Of a DNA stretch of 64,000 bases, positions 26,904 through 35,693 are shown piece after piece. The position numbers and the translations under genes are program-made. This stretch comes from Hyphomicrobiales bacterium (lineage in GTDB: Bacteria > Pseudomonadota > Alphaproteobacteria > Rhizobiales > Xanthobacteraceae), in NCBI GenBank assembly GCA_016713235.1, contig JADJPN010000001.1:558001-622000 (forward strand), written 5' to 3'. Each line of letters begins with the position of its first letter. The stretch's first letter is position 1. The notes beneath the pieces were generated by a model, which was not told where the DNA came from, ran no database searches, and worked only from the letters and a program-made list of their open reading frames with translations.

Positions 26904-29183
26904 ATGTCCGACAAGAAGAGCCGCGGATCGCGGCCGACATTTACCGATCAAGAAGCGCTGCAATTTCACTCGGGCGGACGGCCCGGAAAACTCGAAGTCG
27001 TTGCTACCAAGCCGATGGCAACACAGCGCGATCTCTCGCTCGCTTATTCTCCCGGCGTCGCCGTGCCCGTGCTCGCGATTGCCGAGGATGCAAGCCGCGC
27101 CTTCGATTACACCGCGAAAGGCAATCTTGTCGGCGTGATCTCGAACGGCACCGCGATTCTCGGCCTCGGCAATCTGGGCGCGCTCGCGTCCAAGCCGGTG
27201 ATGGAAGGCAAGGCGGTCCTCTTCAAGCGTTTCGCCGATATCGATGCTTTCGACATCGAAATGAACACCGAAGATCCGGACGAGTTCATCAACGCAGTGA
27301 AGCCGATGGGCGTCACCTTCGGCGGCATTAATCTCGAAGACATTAAAGCACCCGAGTGCTTCATCATCGAGCAGCGCTTGCGCGAAATGCTCGACGTTCC
27401 CGTCTTCCACGACGACCAGCACGGCACCGCGATCATCACCGCGGCCGGCATCATCAACGCGCTGCACCTCACGGGCCGCGACATCAAGAAGACCAAGCTC
27501 GTCGTAAACGGCGCCGGCGCGTCCGGCATCGCCTGTGTCGAATTGCTGAAATCGCTCGGGCTCCACCCGAACAACGTCATCCTCTGCGACACCAAGGGCG
27601 TCATCTACAAGGGCCGCACCGAGGGCATGAACCAGTGGAAGTCGGCGCATGCCGCCGACACCAAGGCGCGCACGCTGGCCGACGCTTTCGAGGGCGCCGA
27701 CATCGTGTCTCGGCCTTTCGCAGAAGGGTGCCTTCACCGCCGACATGATCAAGTCGATGGCGAAGAACCCGATCATCTTCGCGATGGCGAACCCCGATCC
27801 GGAAATCACGGTCGAGGAAGTGTCGCAGATCCGCGAAGACGCAATCATGGCGACCGGCCGTTCGGACTATCCGAACCAGATCAATAACGTGCTCGGCTTC
27901 CCGTACATCTTCCGCGGCGCGCTCGACGTGCGCGCGACCACGATCAACATGGAAATGAAGATCGCGGCGGCACAGGCACTCGCCCAGCTTGCGCGGGAAG
28001 ACGTGCCGGACGAAGTCGCTGCGGCTTACGGCCAGCGCCCGAAGTTCGGCCCCGACTATCTCATTCCGGTGCCGTTCGATCCGCGTCTCATTTCCTACGT
28101 ACCGCCGGCGATCGCGAAAGCCGCGATGGACACCGGAGTTGCGCGCCGCCCGATCATCGACATGGAGGCTTATGCACAACAGCTCCGCAACCGCCGCGAT
28201 CCGATTGCAGGCGTGTTGCAGCGGGTATTTGAGCGTCTGCGCCGCCAGCCGAAGCGGGTCGTGTTCGCCGAAGGCGAAGAAGAGCAAGTGATCCGCGCCG
28301 CGGTGAGCTTCGTTTCGCGCGGCCTCGGCACCGCGATGCTGGTCGGCCGCGAAGACGCGCGTAAAAGCGACCGCGAAGCTCGCAGGCGTCGAACTCCCCG
28401 AGGGCGTTGAAATCCACAACGCTGCGCTTTCCAAACGCACTACCGATTACGCGAACTATCTTTACGAACGCCTGCAACGCGAAGGCTTGCTTTATCGCGA
28501 CTGCCTGCGGCTCGTGAACAACGACCGCAATCACTTCGCGGCCTGCATGGTTGCGCTCGGTGACGGCGACGCCATGGTCTCTGGCGTCACCCGCAACTAT
28601 TCGGTCGTACTCGAAGAAGTGCAGCGCGTGATCGATCCGAAGCCGGGCCATCGCGTGATGGGCCTTTCGATCGTGATTTCGCGCGGCCGCACCGTGCTGA
28701 TCGCAGATACCGCGGTCACCGAACTGCCGACCGCCGAGGAACTTGCGGAAATCGCGGTTGAAGCCGCGGGCGTCGCGCGCCGTCTCGGCTATGAGCCGCG
28801 CGTTGCCATGCTGGCCTTCTCGAGCTTCGGCCATCCGCCGGGAGAACGCACGCAGCATGTGAAGGACGCGGTGAAGCTCCTGCACGGCCGTAATGTCGAT
28901 TTCGAGGTGGACGGCGAAATGGCGGCCGACGTTGCGCTGAACCGCGAGCTTGCCGCGGCTTATCCCTTCAGCCGCCTCACCGGCCCCGCAAACGTGCTCG
29001 TGATGCCGGCGTTCCACTCCGCATCGATCTCGACCAAGCTGTTGCAGGAAATGGGCGGCGCGACCGTGATCGGTCCGCTGCTCGTCGGCCTCGACCGCTC
29101 GGTGCAGATCGTGCCGTTGTCGGCGAAAGGACTCCGACCTCGTGAACATGGCTGCGATCGCAGCTTATAATGTGAGCGGCTAG
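26904..29183 (+). CDS. maeB: NADP-dependent malic enzyme with phosphotransacetylase domain (three frame breaks)
   Basis: The enzyme converts malate to pyruvate and CO2 with NADP and supplies pyruvate and NADPH. The malic domain (about residues 1-430) has YSPGVAVPVLAIAEDA, the catalytic segment VFHDDQHGTAI and the nucleotide-binding VVNGAGASGIAC. The C-terminal third resembles phosphotransacetylase (VVFAEGEEEQVIRAAV, ANVLVMPAFHSASISTKLLQ); in rhizobial enzymes it is regulatory rather than catalytic. Breaks near 27708 (extra T), 28370 (extra C) and 29131 (extra G) each shift a frame that continues at once. The healed length is about 760 residues, and the true stop is TAG at 29181-29183. It is preceded by AAGGAG and followed by a strong terminator. 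Confidence 0.92.
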
Positions 29184-29203
29184 ACGCGCAGCAGTGCAAA
29201 CGA

Positions 29204-29234
29204 AAAGGCCGGGCACCTCGCCCGGCCTTTTTTA
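29204..29234 (+). terminator. Rho-independent terminator after maeB
   Basis: AAGGCCGGGC pairs with GCCCGGCCTT around a short ACCTC loop, followed by a T-run. It lies between maeB and the convergent kinase gene and could act on both strands, since A-runs flank the other side. Confidence 0.9.
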
Positions 29235-29237
29235 TTT

Positions 29238-30233
29238 TCAGAGCAGCCCGTTCTCTTTCGCAAGATCGCGCAGGTTCCGCTCGGGCCGCGCACCGATATG
29301 CGAAATGATTTCCGCGGCGCAAAGCGCGCCGAGCCTCAGCGAGCGACATGCGGCATGTCCTCGCGAAAATCCGTAGAGGAAGCCGGCGGCGAAAAGATCG
29401 CCCGCGCCCGTCGAATCGACCACGCGCTCGACCGGGAACGCCGGCACCGTTTCGGTGCTGTCGCCCGTCACCACCATCGCGCCCTCTTCGCTGCGTGTGA
29501 CCACGGCAACCTTGGCGTCCTGACGCAGCGCCGAAACAGCGGAATCGAAATCGCTCGACTCGTAGAGACTTTTAAGTTCCGTCTCATTCGCAAAGATCAG
29601 ATCGACCGTCTTGTCGCGAATGAGCTGGAGGAATTCCTTGCGGTAGCGATCCACGCAGAAGGCGTCCGAAAGCGTGAGCGCCACTGTCCGCTTGGCGCCA
29701 TGCGCGATCTTCGCGGCTTTGACGAAAGCCTCTTTGGCTTCCTTCGGATCCCAAAGGTACCCTTCGAGATAAAGTACGGACGACGCGGCGACGTCATCCT
29801 CGGAAATATCGGCAGGCGTGAGATTCTGCGCGGCCCCGAGATAGGTGTTCATCGTGCGCTGGCCGTCCGGCGTCACCAGAATGAAACTGCGCGCGGTCGC
29901 AGGACCGTCCGTTGCCATCGGCGTCGAAAAGGCGACGCCGGATGCGCGAATGTCGCGCGCGAACGTCTCGCCGAGTTCGTCCTCTTTTACCTTCCCGATG
30001 AACGCTGCTTTGCCACCCAGCATCGCGACGCCGACAATCGTGTTCGCCGCGGAGCCGCCGGAACATTCGACCACCGGACCCATCGCATTATAGATCGCTT
30101 CCGCACGCGGCTCGTCGATCAGCGACATCGAGCCCTTCGGCATTTTCTGCCGTTTCAGAAAATCATCGTCGGAATGGGAAAGGACGTCGACAATCGCATT
30201 GCCGATGCCGATTACGTCGTAGCGCGCGTTCAT
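29238..30233 (-). CDS. PfkB family carbohydrate/nucleoside kinase (adenosine-kinase-like)
   Basis: A 331-residue PfkB kinase. The N-terminus YDVIGIGNAIVDVLSHSDDD and the substrate motif VECSGGSAANT (PfkB signature 1 region) point to the adenosine kinase/ribokinase-like branch common in alphaproteobacteria. The catalytic signature 2 is VDSTGAGDLFAAGFLYG, with the catalytic Asp in GAGD. The start is the Met at 30233 (MNARYDV); sequence upstream is a GC-rich hairpin. It would phosphorylate a sugar or nucleoside in the cytoplasm. Whether that is adenosine cannot be fixed from sequence alone. Confidence 0.88.
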   Translation of the reverse strand: MNARYDVIGIGNAIVDVLSHSDDDFLKRQKMPKGSMSLIDEPRAEAIYNAMGPVVECSGGSAANTIVGVAMLGGKAAFIGKVKEDELGETFARDIRASGVAFSTPMATDGPATARSFILVTPDGQRTMNTYLGAAQNLTPADISEDDVAASSVLYLEGYLWDPKEAKEAFVKAAKIAHGAKRTVALTLSDAFCVDRYRKEFLQLIRDKTVDLIFANETELKSLYESSDFDSAVSALRQDAKVAVVTRSEEGAMVVTGDSTETVPAFPVERVVDSTGAGDLFAAGFLYGFSRGHAACRSLRLGALCAAEIISHIGARPERNLRDLAKENGLL

Positions 30234-30296
30234 CTGGAAGCTCCCCGGTCGGGGACCGGGTAGCAAAGCCGGGCGCTCCTAGCAATGTTCTGAGCG

Positions 30297-30722
30297 CTAT
30301 TTTCCGCCCAACGCCTTCTGCATGGCCGCGGCGCCGGCGTCGATCATGCCTGAAATCGCCGGCTTCATTTCGTTGGGCAACAAATCCGCGATCCAGACCA
30401 CCTTTGTTTTAGCGCCCTCGGCGAAGACCTGGGACGAGGCATTATGATGCGAGAGATGCTTGCCGGTTGCCGACCACGCAATTCTTCGTGCGCCGTCATC
30501 TACATCGACGATGACTTCGCGGGCGACGACGCCGTTGCCGAAGGTGACGATCCTTGCATCGCCTTCCAGCTTGCAGCCGGTGACGAAACCCGGAACGAGA
30601 CGTGTATGCAGCGCGCCGACATCGCGCATCGCGTCCCACACCGTTTCCGAAGAGGCATCGATCAGGAATTCCTGCGAGTGGCCATCCGATGTCTTTAGGC
30701 CAAAACGGCGTTGCCCGACCAT
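30297..30722 (-). CDS. SRPBCC (START-like) family protein
   Basis: A 141-residue protein with the SRPBCC ligand-binding fold. The opening QEFLIDASSETVWDAMRDVG is the typical first strand and helix. Strands follow in TGCKLEGDARIVTFGNG and EVIVDVDDGARRIAWSA, and a long C-terminal helix in ISGMIDAGAAAMQKALGG. The family binds hydrophobic ligands or lipids, and many members are uncharacterised. The start at 30722 is a choice of the nearest in-frame Met. A much longer frame to 31769 runs antisense through trpS and is not real. It lies head-to-head with trpS. Confidence 0.78.
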   Translation of the reverse strand: MVGQRRFGLKTSDGHSQEFLIDASSETVWDAMRDVGALHTRLVPGFVTGCKLEGDARIVTFGNGVVAREVIVDVDDGARRIAWSATGKHLSHHNASSQVFAEGAKTKVVWIADLLPNEMKPAISGMIDAGAAAMQKALGGK

Positions 30723-30776
30723 GCCAGGGACAGCGCCATCATGGCATGAACCCCGCGAATTTAGGGAACCAATCAG

Positions 30777-31820
30777 ATGGCCGCCTTCCACCAGCGGGTA
30801 TTCTCCGGCGTTCAGCCCACCGGAAATCTCCACCTCGGCAATTATCTCGGCGCGATCAAACGCTTCGTCGAATTGCAGGCGCAGCACGAATGCGTCTATT
30901 GCGTCGTCGATCTGCACGCGATCACCGTGTGGCAGGAGCCCGAAGAACTTACGCGCAATATCCGCGAAGTGACCGCGGCGTTCATCGCCTGCGGCATCGA
31001 TCCGAAGAAGCACATCGTCTTCAACCAGAGCCAGGTTTCCGGACATGCGGAGCTGGCCTGGGTATTCAATTGCATCGCGCGCCTTGGCTGGCTGAATCGC
31101 ATGACGCAGTTCAAGGAGAAGGCGGGCAAAGACCGCGAGAACGCTTCGGTCGGCCTTTACGCCTATCCGAGCCTGATGGCGGCAGACATTCTCGTCTATC
31201 GCGCGACGCAGGTGCCGGTCGGCGAAGACCAGAAGCAGCATCTGGAGCTTTGCCGCGATATCGCGCAGAAATTCAACAACGATTACGGCAAACGCATTTC
31301 CGATCTCGGCTTTGGCGATGCGTACTTTCCGCTGACCGAGCCTTTGATCTCCGGCCCCGCGACGCGCGTGATGTCGCTGCGTGACGGCACCAAGAAGATG
31401 TCGAAGTCGGAACCTTCCGATAATTCGCGCATCAACCTCACCGACGACGCCGATACGATCGCGCAGAAATTCCGCAAAGCGAAGACCGATCCGCTGCCGC
31501 TTCCCTCGACGATCAAGGAAATGGAAGAGCGGCCCGAAGCCGATAACCTGATCGGCATTTATGCCGCGCTCGCGGACAAAACCGCGGAAGATGTGCTGAA
31601 AGAATTCGGCGGCGCGCAGTTCTCCAAATTCAAGGAAGCGCTGACCGAGCTCGCGGTTGCGAAGCTCGGGCCCATCGGCGCGGAAATGAAACGCCTCACC
31701 GCCGATCCCGCGCACATCGACGCCGTTCTCGCGGACGGTTCCGCACGGGCGCGCGTAATCGCGAATCAAACGATGAAAGATGTCGGCAAAATCGTCGGCT
31801 TCGTCGGCTCATCGTCCTGA
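30777..31820 (+). CDS. trpS: Tryptophan-tRNA ligase
   Basis: A 347-residue class I aminoacyl-tRNA synthetase that charges tRNA-Trp. The HIGH-type motif is TGNLHLGNYLGA and the KMSKS motif is KKMSKSEPSD near residue 205. ALMAADIL-type sequence (SLMAADILVYRATQVPVGEDQ) and the tryptophan-pocket region YCVVDLHAIT are as in bacterial TrpRS. The start MAAFHQRVFSGVQPTG is standard. It is rightward and is followed after 76 bp by a universal stress protein gene, an arrangement that may form an operon. Confidence 0.96.
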   Translation: MAAFHQRVFSGVQPTGNLHLGNYLGAIKRFVELQAQHECVYCVVDLHAITVWQEPEELTRNIREVTAAFIACGIDPKKHIVFNQSQVSGHAELAWVFNCIARLGWLNRMTQFKEKAGKDRENASVGLYAYPSLMAADILVYRATQVPVGEDQKQHLELCRDIAQKFNNDYGKRISDLGFGDAYFPLTEPLISGPATRVMSLRDGTKKMSKSEPSDNSRINLTDDADTIAQKFRKAKTDPLPLPSTIKEMEERPEADNLIGIYAALADKTAEDVLKEFGGAQFSKFKEALTELAVAKLGPIGAEMKRLTADPAHIDAVLADGSARARVIANQTMKDVGKIVGFVGSSS

Positions 31821-31896
31821 ACCGGCACTAGAACATTCGCCCGCTTGGCCTCGCCTCGGCTCCGTGGCAGGCTCCATCGTCAACCGGAAACGCGAA

Positions 31897-32394
31897 ATGC
31901 CCCGCACGCGCCAGAGTTTCGAGTCCGGCCATCACTGAAAATTTCTCGTCATCATCGACGAAACGCCGGAGTGCGACCGCGCGGTTTATTACGCGAGCCG
32001 CCGTGCGGTACGCACCGGCGGCAAGCTGGTGATGCTCGCCTGCATCTCGACCGGCGAAGCCAGCCAGCAGTGGCTCGGTGTCGGCGAATTGATGCGTGCC
32101 GAAGCGCGCGACGAAGTGGAAAAGCGGCTCGATCATTATTCAGCGCGCGCCCGGCATTTGGCCGGGATCGACGCGGAGCGGGTAATCCGCGAGGGCAGCA
32201 AGGCGGACGAAATTCAAAAGCTGATCGAGGAGGACCCCGACATCAGCATTCTGGTGCTCGCCGCCAGCATCGACAAGAAGGGCCCCGGTCCGCTGGTTTC
32301 CTCGCTCGCAAGTTCCCGTTCGATCACCATAGCAATCCCGATGACGATCGTGCCGGGGCAACTGACCGACGAAGAGCTCGACGCTCTCGCGTAA
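31897..32394 (+). CDS. Universal stress protein (UspA family) with an in-frame stop near the start
   Basis: A protein of about 165 residues. Strand 1 is KFLVIIDETPECDRAVYYA, then VRTGGKLVMLACIS. The C-terminal half has DISILVLAASIDKKGPGPLVS, lining up with the GxxGxGxxxxGS nucleotide site of UspA only loosely. The frame starts well at the ATG at 31897 (MPRTRQSFESGHH), but a TGA interrupts it at 31936-31938, directly before the first strand. One base change (CGA to TGA) would explain it. Starting only at the next Met (32029) would remove the first strand and helix. It may be a sequencing error or a genuine nonsense mutation. Confidence 0.7.
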
Positions 32395-32482
32395 GGCTGG
32401 CACAAGGCTCCCTTCCGGAAACGGGCCGGAGACCCTACATTAGGCTCGAAAAGCGCTGATTTGGCCTGAAGGAGGCCGAACG

Positions 32483-33043
32483 ATGTTCATTCAGACCGAA
32501 ACCACGCCGAATCCGGCGACCTTGAAGTTCCTGCCGGGCAAGGCCGTGTTGCCGGAAGGCACGCTCGATCTGCGCAGCAAGGAAGACGCGGAGCGCTCGC
32601 CGCTTGCCGCGAAGCTCTTCGAAATTCCCGATGTGTCGGGCGTGTTCTTCGCGCAGGATTTCATCACGGTCACCAAAAACGCCGGCGAGTGGCAGCACCT
32701 GAAGCCTGCGATCTTGGGCGCGATCATGGAGCACTACCTCTCCGGCGAGCCGATCCTGAAATCCGGCGCCTCGGTGCAAACCGCGGCAGACGAGGAATTC
32801 TTCGATGCCGACGACGCCGGCACAGTCGCGACGATCAAGGAACTGATCGAGACGCGTGTGCGGCCGGCGGTGGCCAATGACGGCGGCGACATCACCTTCC
32901 GCGGCTATAAAGACGGCATCGTATTCCTGAACATGAAGGGTGCCTGCGCCGGCTGCCCGTCTTCGACCGCCACGCTCAAGAATGGCATCGAAAACCTGCT
33001 CCGGCATTTCGTCCCGGACGTGCAGGAAGTCCGTCCGATGTAA
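32483..33043 (+). CDS. NifU-like iron-sulfur scaffold/carrier (Nfu)
   Basis: A 186-residue protein. The N-terminal Nfu-N domain reads MFIQTETTPNPATLKFLPGK. The C-terminal NifU domain carries the cluster-binding CxxC in GACAGCPSSTATLK. This two-domain layout is the alphaproteobacterial/mitochondrial Nfu type, which passes 4Fe-4S clusters to client enzymes. A good ribosome site (AAGGAGG) precedes the ATG. A strong terminator follows. A client in this window would be MiaB (2.6 kb downstream), an inference from pathway knowledge. Confidence 0.93.
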   Translation: MFIQTETTPNPATLKFLPGKAVLPEGTLDLRSKEDAERSPLAAKLFEIPDVSGVFFAQDFITVTKNAGEWQHLKPAILGAIMEHYLSGEPILKSGASVQTAADEEFFDADDAGTVATIKELIETRVRPAVANDGGDITFRGYKDGIVFLNMKGACAGCPSSTATLKNGIENLLRHFVPDVQEVRPM

Positions 33044-33045
33044 TA

Positions 33046-33076
33046 AAACGGGCCGCCTTTATCGGGCGGCCCGTTT
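33046..33076 (+). terminator. Rho-independent terminator after the Nfu gene
   Basis: A perfect 12-pair stem AAACGGGCCGCC/GGCGGCCCGTTT encloses a seven-base loop, 2 bp past the Nfu stop, and ends in T residues. It is symmetric enough to work in both directions. Confidence 0.9.
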
Positions 33077-33116
33077 CATTTAAACGACGCAAGCACCGCC
33101 GCGGATTGCGTGTTTG

Positions 33117-33803
33117 ATGAAAATTTTAGCGATCGATACCGCACTCGAAGCCTGTCAGGTGGCGATCTTCGATTCCGACGAAGAAAAATTGCTCGCCATG
33201 CTGTCGCACGACATGCGGCGCGGCCATGCCGAAGCGCTGATTCCGATTATCGCCGACGCGATGAAGGCGGCGGGACTCGATTATTCCCAGCTCGATCGAA
33301 TTGCCACCACGATCGGACCCGGAAGCTATACCGGCTTGCGTGTCGGCATCTCCGCCGCAAAAGGGCTTTCGTTCGCATCCGGCAAACCGGCGGTCGGCAT
33401 CACCACGCTTGCAGCATTGAGTGCGCCGTTGATCGCTGAAGACACAGCCGTGCCGGTCGTCTCGGTGATCGATGCGCGGCACGGCAACGTCTATTTCCAT
33501 ATGGCGGGCGCCGGACAGCGCGTGCTCCTGAGCGCGCGGCATACTTCGATCGAAGACGCGATCCTGACGATCACTGCGGGCCCGGTCCGGCTGGTCGGAC
33601 CGGCGGCGCAGATATTGGCCGCGAACTGGCCTCGTCATCCCGGCCCGCCGCCGGTCGCGATCGACGGCCGCGCGAAGCCGAGTATCGAATGGGTCGCGAG
33701 ACTGGCCGCGGCGGCGGAGCCGCTGCGTGCACCGGCAAAGCCGCTTTATCTGCGCGCACCAGATGTCACTCCGCAGACTTCGCATCACATCGCACGCCAA
33801 TGA
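33117..33803 (+). CDS. tsaB: tRNA threonylcarbamoyladenosine biosynthesis protein TsaB
   Basis: A 228-residue ASKHA-fold protein that partners TsaD and TsaE in making t6A37 in ANN-decoding tRNAs. The start MKILAIDTALEACQVAIF and the core TTIGPGSYTGLRVGISAAKGL are diagnostic. VIDARHGNVYF follows. The ATG at 33117 is chosen over the TTG three bases before. Its end overlaps the rimI start by four bases (33800-33803), the tsaB-rimI pairing seen widely in proteobacteria. Confidence 0.93.
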   Translation: MKILAIDTALEACQVAIFDSDEEKLLAMLSHDMRRGHAEALIPIIADAMKAAGLDYSQLDRIATTIGPGSYTGLRVGISAAKGLSFASGKPAVGITTLAALSAPLIAEDTAVPVVSVIDARHGNVYFHMAGAGQRVLLSARHTSIEDAILTITAGPVRLVGPAAQILAANWPRHPGPPPVAIDGRAKPSIEWVARLAAAAEPLRAPAKPLYLRAPDVTPQTSHHIARQ

Positions 33804-34293
33804 TCGGAAAACTCGCGCAGCTTTTTCGACGGGCTGAGCCCGCGATCCTGGATGCACGTCCGGGAGATGCAGCCGTGCTTGCAGCGCTGCATCGCGTTTC
33901 CTTTCGCCATGGCTGGAGCGAAAACGAATTCGAACGCCTGCTCTCGGACCGCGCGGCAGTCGCGCATGTCGCGCGCAAGAATGGCGGACGTGGCGCCGTC
34001 ATCGGGTTCGTGCTCTCGCATCGGGTCGATCATGAAGCCGAAATTCTTCTGGTCGCGCTTGCGCCGGGAGAACGCGGACGCGGCACTGCCACGAAACTAC
34101 TTGCAAGGCACCTCGGCCGCCTGGCTGCCGCTGGCGTTTCGCGCGTGTTTCTCGAGGTCGATGAAGGCAATGCAGCCGCGCAAAAACTCTACGCTCGCGC
34201 CGGTTTCTCGGAAGTCGGCAGGCGCTCCGGCTATTATCGTAAGCCGGAAGGCAATGCGCAGCGCTCGTGCTTGGGCGCGATCTCAACGCCTGA
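33800..34293 (+). CDS. rimI: Ribosomal-protein-S18-alanine N-acetyltransferase RimI (one frame break)
   Basis: A GNAT acetyltransferase of about 164 residues that modifies the N-terminal Ala of ribosomal protein S18. Acetyl-CoA binding is shown by VALAPGERGRGTATKLL, and the C-terminal RimI pattern by VFLEVDEGNAAAQKLYARAGF then GYYRKPEG. As given, the frame runs on without a stop into the downstream Fur-family gene. One base seems to be missing near 34263. With it the ending reads LVLGRDLNA and stops at TGA 34291-34293, the usual length. The apparent RimI-Fur fusion is therefore treated as an artefact. Confidence 0.85.
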
Positions 34294-34360
34294 AGGCGCG
34301 GGTGGACGCGCGGAGACCCCGGTTTTAGAATCGAATTCTTACGTGTTGCGAGGAAAAGAA

Positions 34361-34795
34361 TTGACGAGCGAAAAGGATCTTTCTCCGATCGAACAGGCCT
34401 GCGCCGCCAAGGGCATGCGCATGACCGAGCAGCGGCGCGTGATCGCGCATGTGCTCGGCTCCTCGCAGGATCATCCGGACGTCGAGGAGCTTTATCGGCG
34501 CGCGGTCGCGATCGACGACAAGATTTCGATCTCGACCGTCTATCGTACCGTGAAGCTGTTCGAGGACGCCGGCATCATCGAGCGTCATGATTTCCGCGAA
34601 GGCCGCTCACGTTACGAGCAGGTGCCGGACGAGCATCACGATCATCTGATCGACGTGAACAACGGCACCGTGATCGAATTCCGCTCCGAGGAAATCGAGC
34701 GCTTGCAGGAAGAGATTGCGCGGCGTCACGGCTTCAAGCTCGTCGGCCACCGGCTCGAGCTTTACGCGGTGCGAATCAAGGACAAGTCGTCCTAA
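34361..34795 (+). CDS. Fur family transcriptional regulator (Fur/Mur)
   Basis: A 144-residue metalloregulator. The winged helix is MRMTEQRRVIAHVLGSSQDH followed by ISISTVYRTVKLFEDAGIIE. The metal-binding region is QVPDEHHDHLIDVNNG, and the dimerisation end is GFKLVGHRLELYAV. In rhizobia this orthologue usually acts as Mur, sensing manganese, while Irr handles iron; which applies here is not decided by sequence. The start is a TTG at 34361 with GAGG nine bases upstream. It lies between rimI and plsC, three bases from the latter, so it is probably co-transcribed with plsC. Confidence 0.88.
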   Translation: MTSEKDLSPIEQACAAKGMRMTEQRRVIAHVLGSSQDHPDVEELYRRAVAIDDKISISTVYRTVKLFEDAGIIERHDFREGRSRYEQVPDEHHDHLIDVNNGTVIEFRSEEIERLQEEIARRHGFKLVGHRLELYAVRIKDKSS

Positions 34796-34798
34796 GCC

Positions 34799-35617
34799 AT
34801 GGGCTTTGCATACCGGACCCTGCTGTTCGTGCTTGTGCTGGCGGTGACCGTGCCGACGCAATGGCTTGCACTGAAACTAAATCTCCGGCTGCTGCGCACA
34901 CTGCCGGTTTGGTTTCACCGCACGATTTTGAAGATCCTCAACGTCAAAGTCGAAGTGATTGGCGCACCTTCGAAACAAGACCGCCCGCTGCTTTTCGTCT
35001 CCAACCACGCATCCTGGCTCGATATTGTCGTGCTCGGCTCAACGGGGCCGCTCGTTTTCATCGCGAAGAGTGAAATCGCGAACTGGCCGCTGTTCGGCAC
35101 ATTCGCGCGCATGCAACGCTCAATCTTCGTCGATCGTTCGAAACGGCATGGCACCGGCCAGGTAAACCAGTCCATTGCCAAGACGCTGTCCGCAGGCGAC
35201 CCGGTCGTACTGTTCGGCGAAGGCACTTCGAGCGACGGCAACCGCGTCCTGCCATTCCGCTCCGCGCTGCTCGGCGGCTTGCGCGATGCGATGGAAGAAA
35301 ATGGCCGCGGCTTTGTGCAGCCGGTCTCGATCGCCTACCGCAAATTCCACGGCATTCCGATGGGCCGCCGGTACCGGGATATCGCCTCCTGGTATGGGGA
35401 TATGGACCTCGTCCCTCATCTCTTACGCGTGCTAAAAGAGGGCGCCATCGACGTAACCGTCGCCTTCGGTAAAGTGCAGGAAGTGGCCCACGCCGACGAC
35501 CGCAAGGCCTTGTCCCGCAACGTGGAATCGGCGGTCCGAAGGCTTAATTCCCTGTCTCTGGCGGGACGAACGGAACTCCTCGCAGAATCCGTTTCCTTGG
35601 CCGGGGAAAGGCGCTAA
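34799..35617 (+). CDS. Lysophospholipid acyltransferase (PlsC type)
   Basis: A 272-residue 1-acyl-sn-glycerol-3-phosphate acyltransferase-like enzyme of the inner membrane. An N-terminal helix (TLLFVLVLAVTVPTQWLAL) anchors it. The acyltransferase blocks are NHASWLD (HxxxxD catalytic), MQRSIFVDR, LFGEGTSSDGN and FVQPVSIAY. It makes phosphatidic acid or acylates ornithine or other lyso-lipids; OlsA-like enzymes share these motifs, so the exact acceptor is open. It starts 3 bp after the Fur-family gene. Confidence 0.87.
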   Translation: MGFAYRTLLFVLVLAVTVPTQWLALKLNLRLLRTLPVWFHRTILKILNVKVEVIGAPSKQDRPLLFVSNHASWLDIVVLGSTGPLVFIAKSEIANWPLFGTFARMQRSIFVDRSKRHGTGQVNQSIAKTLSAGDPVVLFGEGTSSDGNRVLPFRSALLGGLRDAMEENGRGFVQPVSIAYRKFHGIPMGRRYRDIASWYGDMDLVPHLLRVLKEGAIDVTVAFGKVQEVAHADDRKALSRNVESAVRRLNSLSLAGRTELLAESVSLAGERR

Positions 35618-35693
35618 GACTTTCCGCCATGCCAATACAGGGTGAATTGCTGTGCCCCCGCAACCTGGGCGGGCGGCTGCGCATTTCGACTTA

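Noticed and set aside
30723..31769. A long N-terminal extension of the SRPBCC gene running antisense through trpS
   Set aside because: trpS is unmistakable on the other strand. The extension has no SRPBCC-like sequence.
33689..34795. A single open frame joining RimI acetyltransferase to a Fur-family regulator, which would be a novel fusion protein
   Set aside because: With one base restored near 34263, RimI ends normally in LVLGRDLNA plus TGA at 34291-34293. The Fur gene has its own ribosome site and TTG start. Many other genes here have the same kind of one-base loss.
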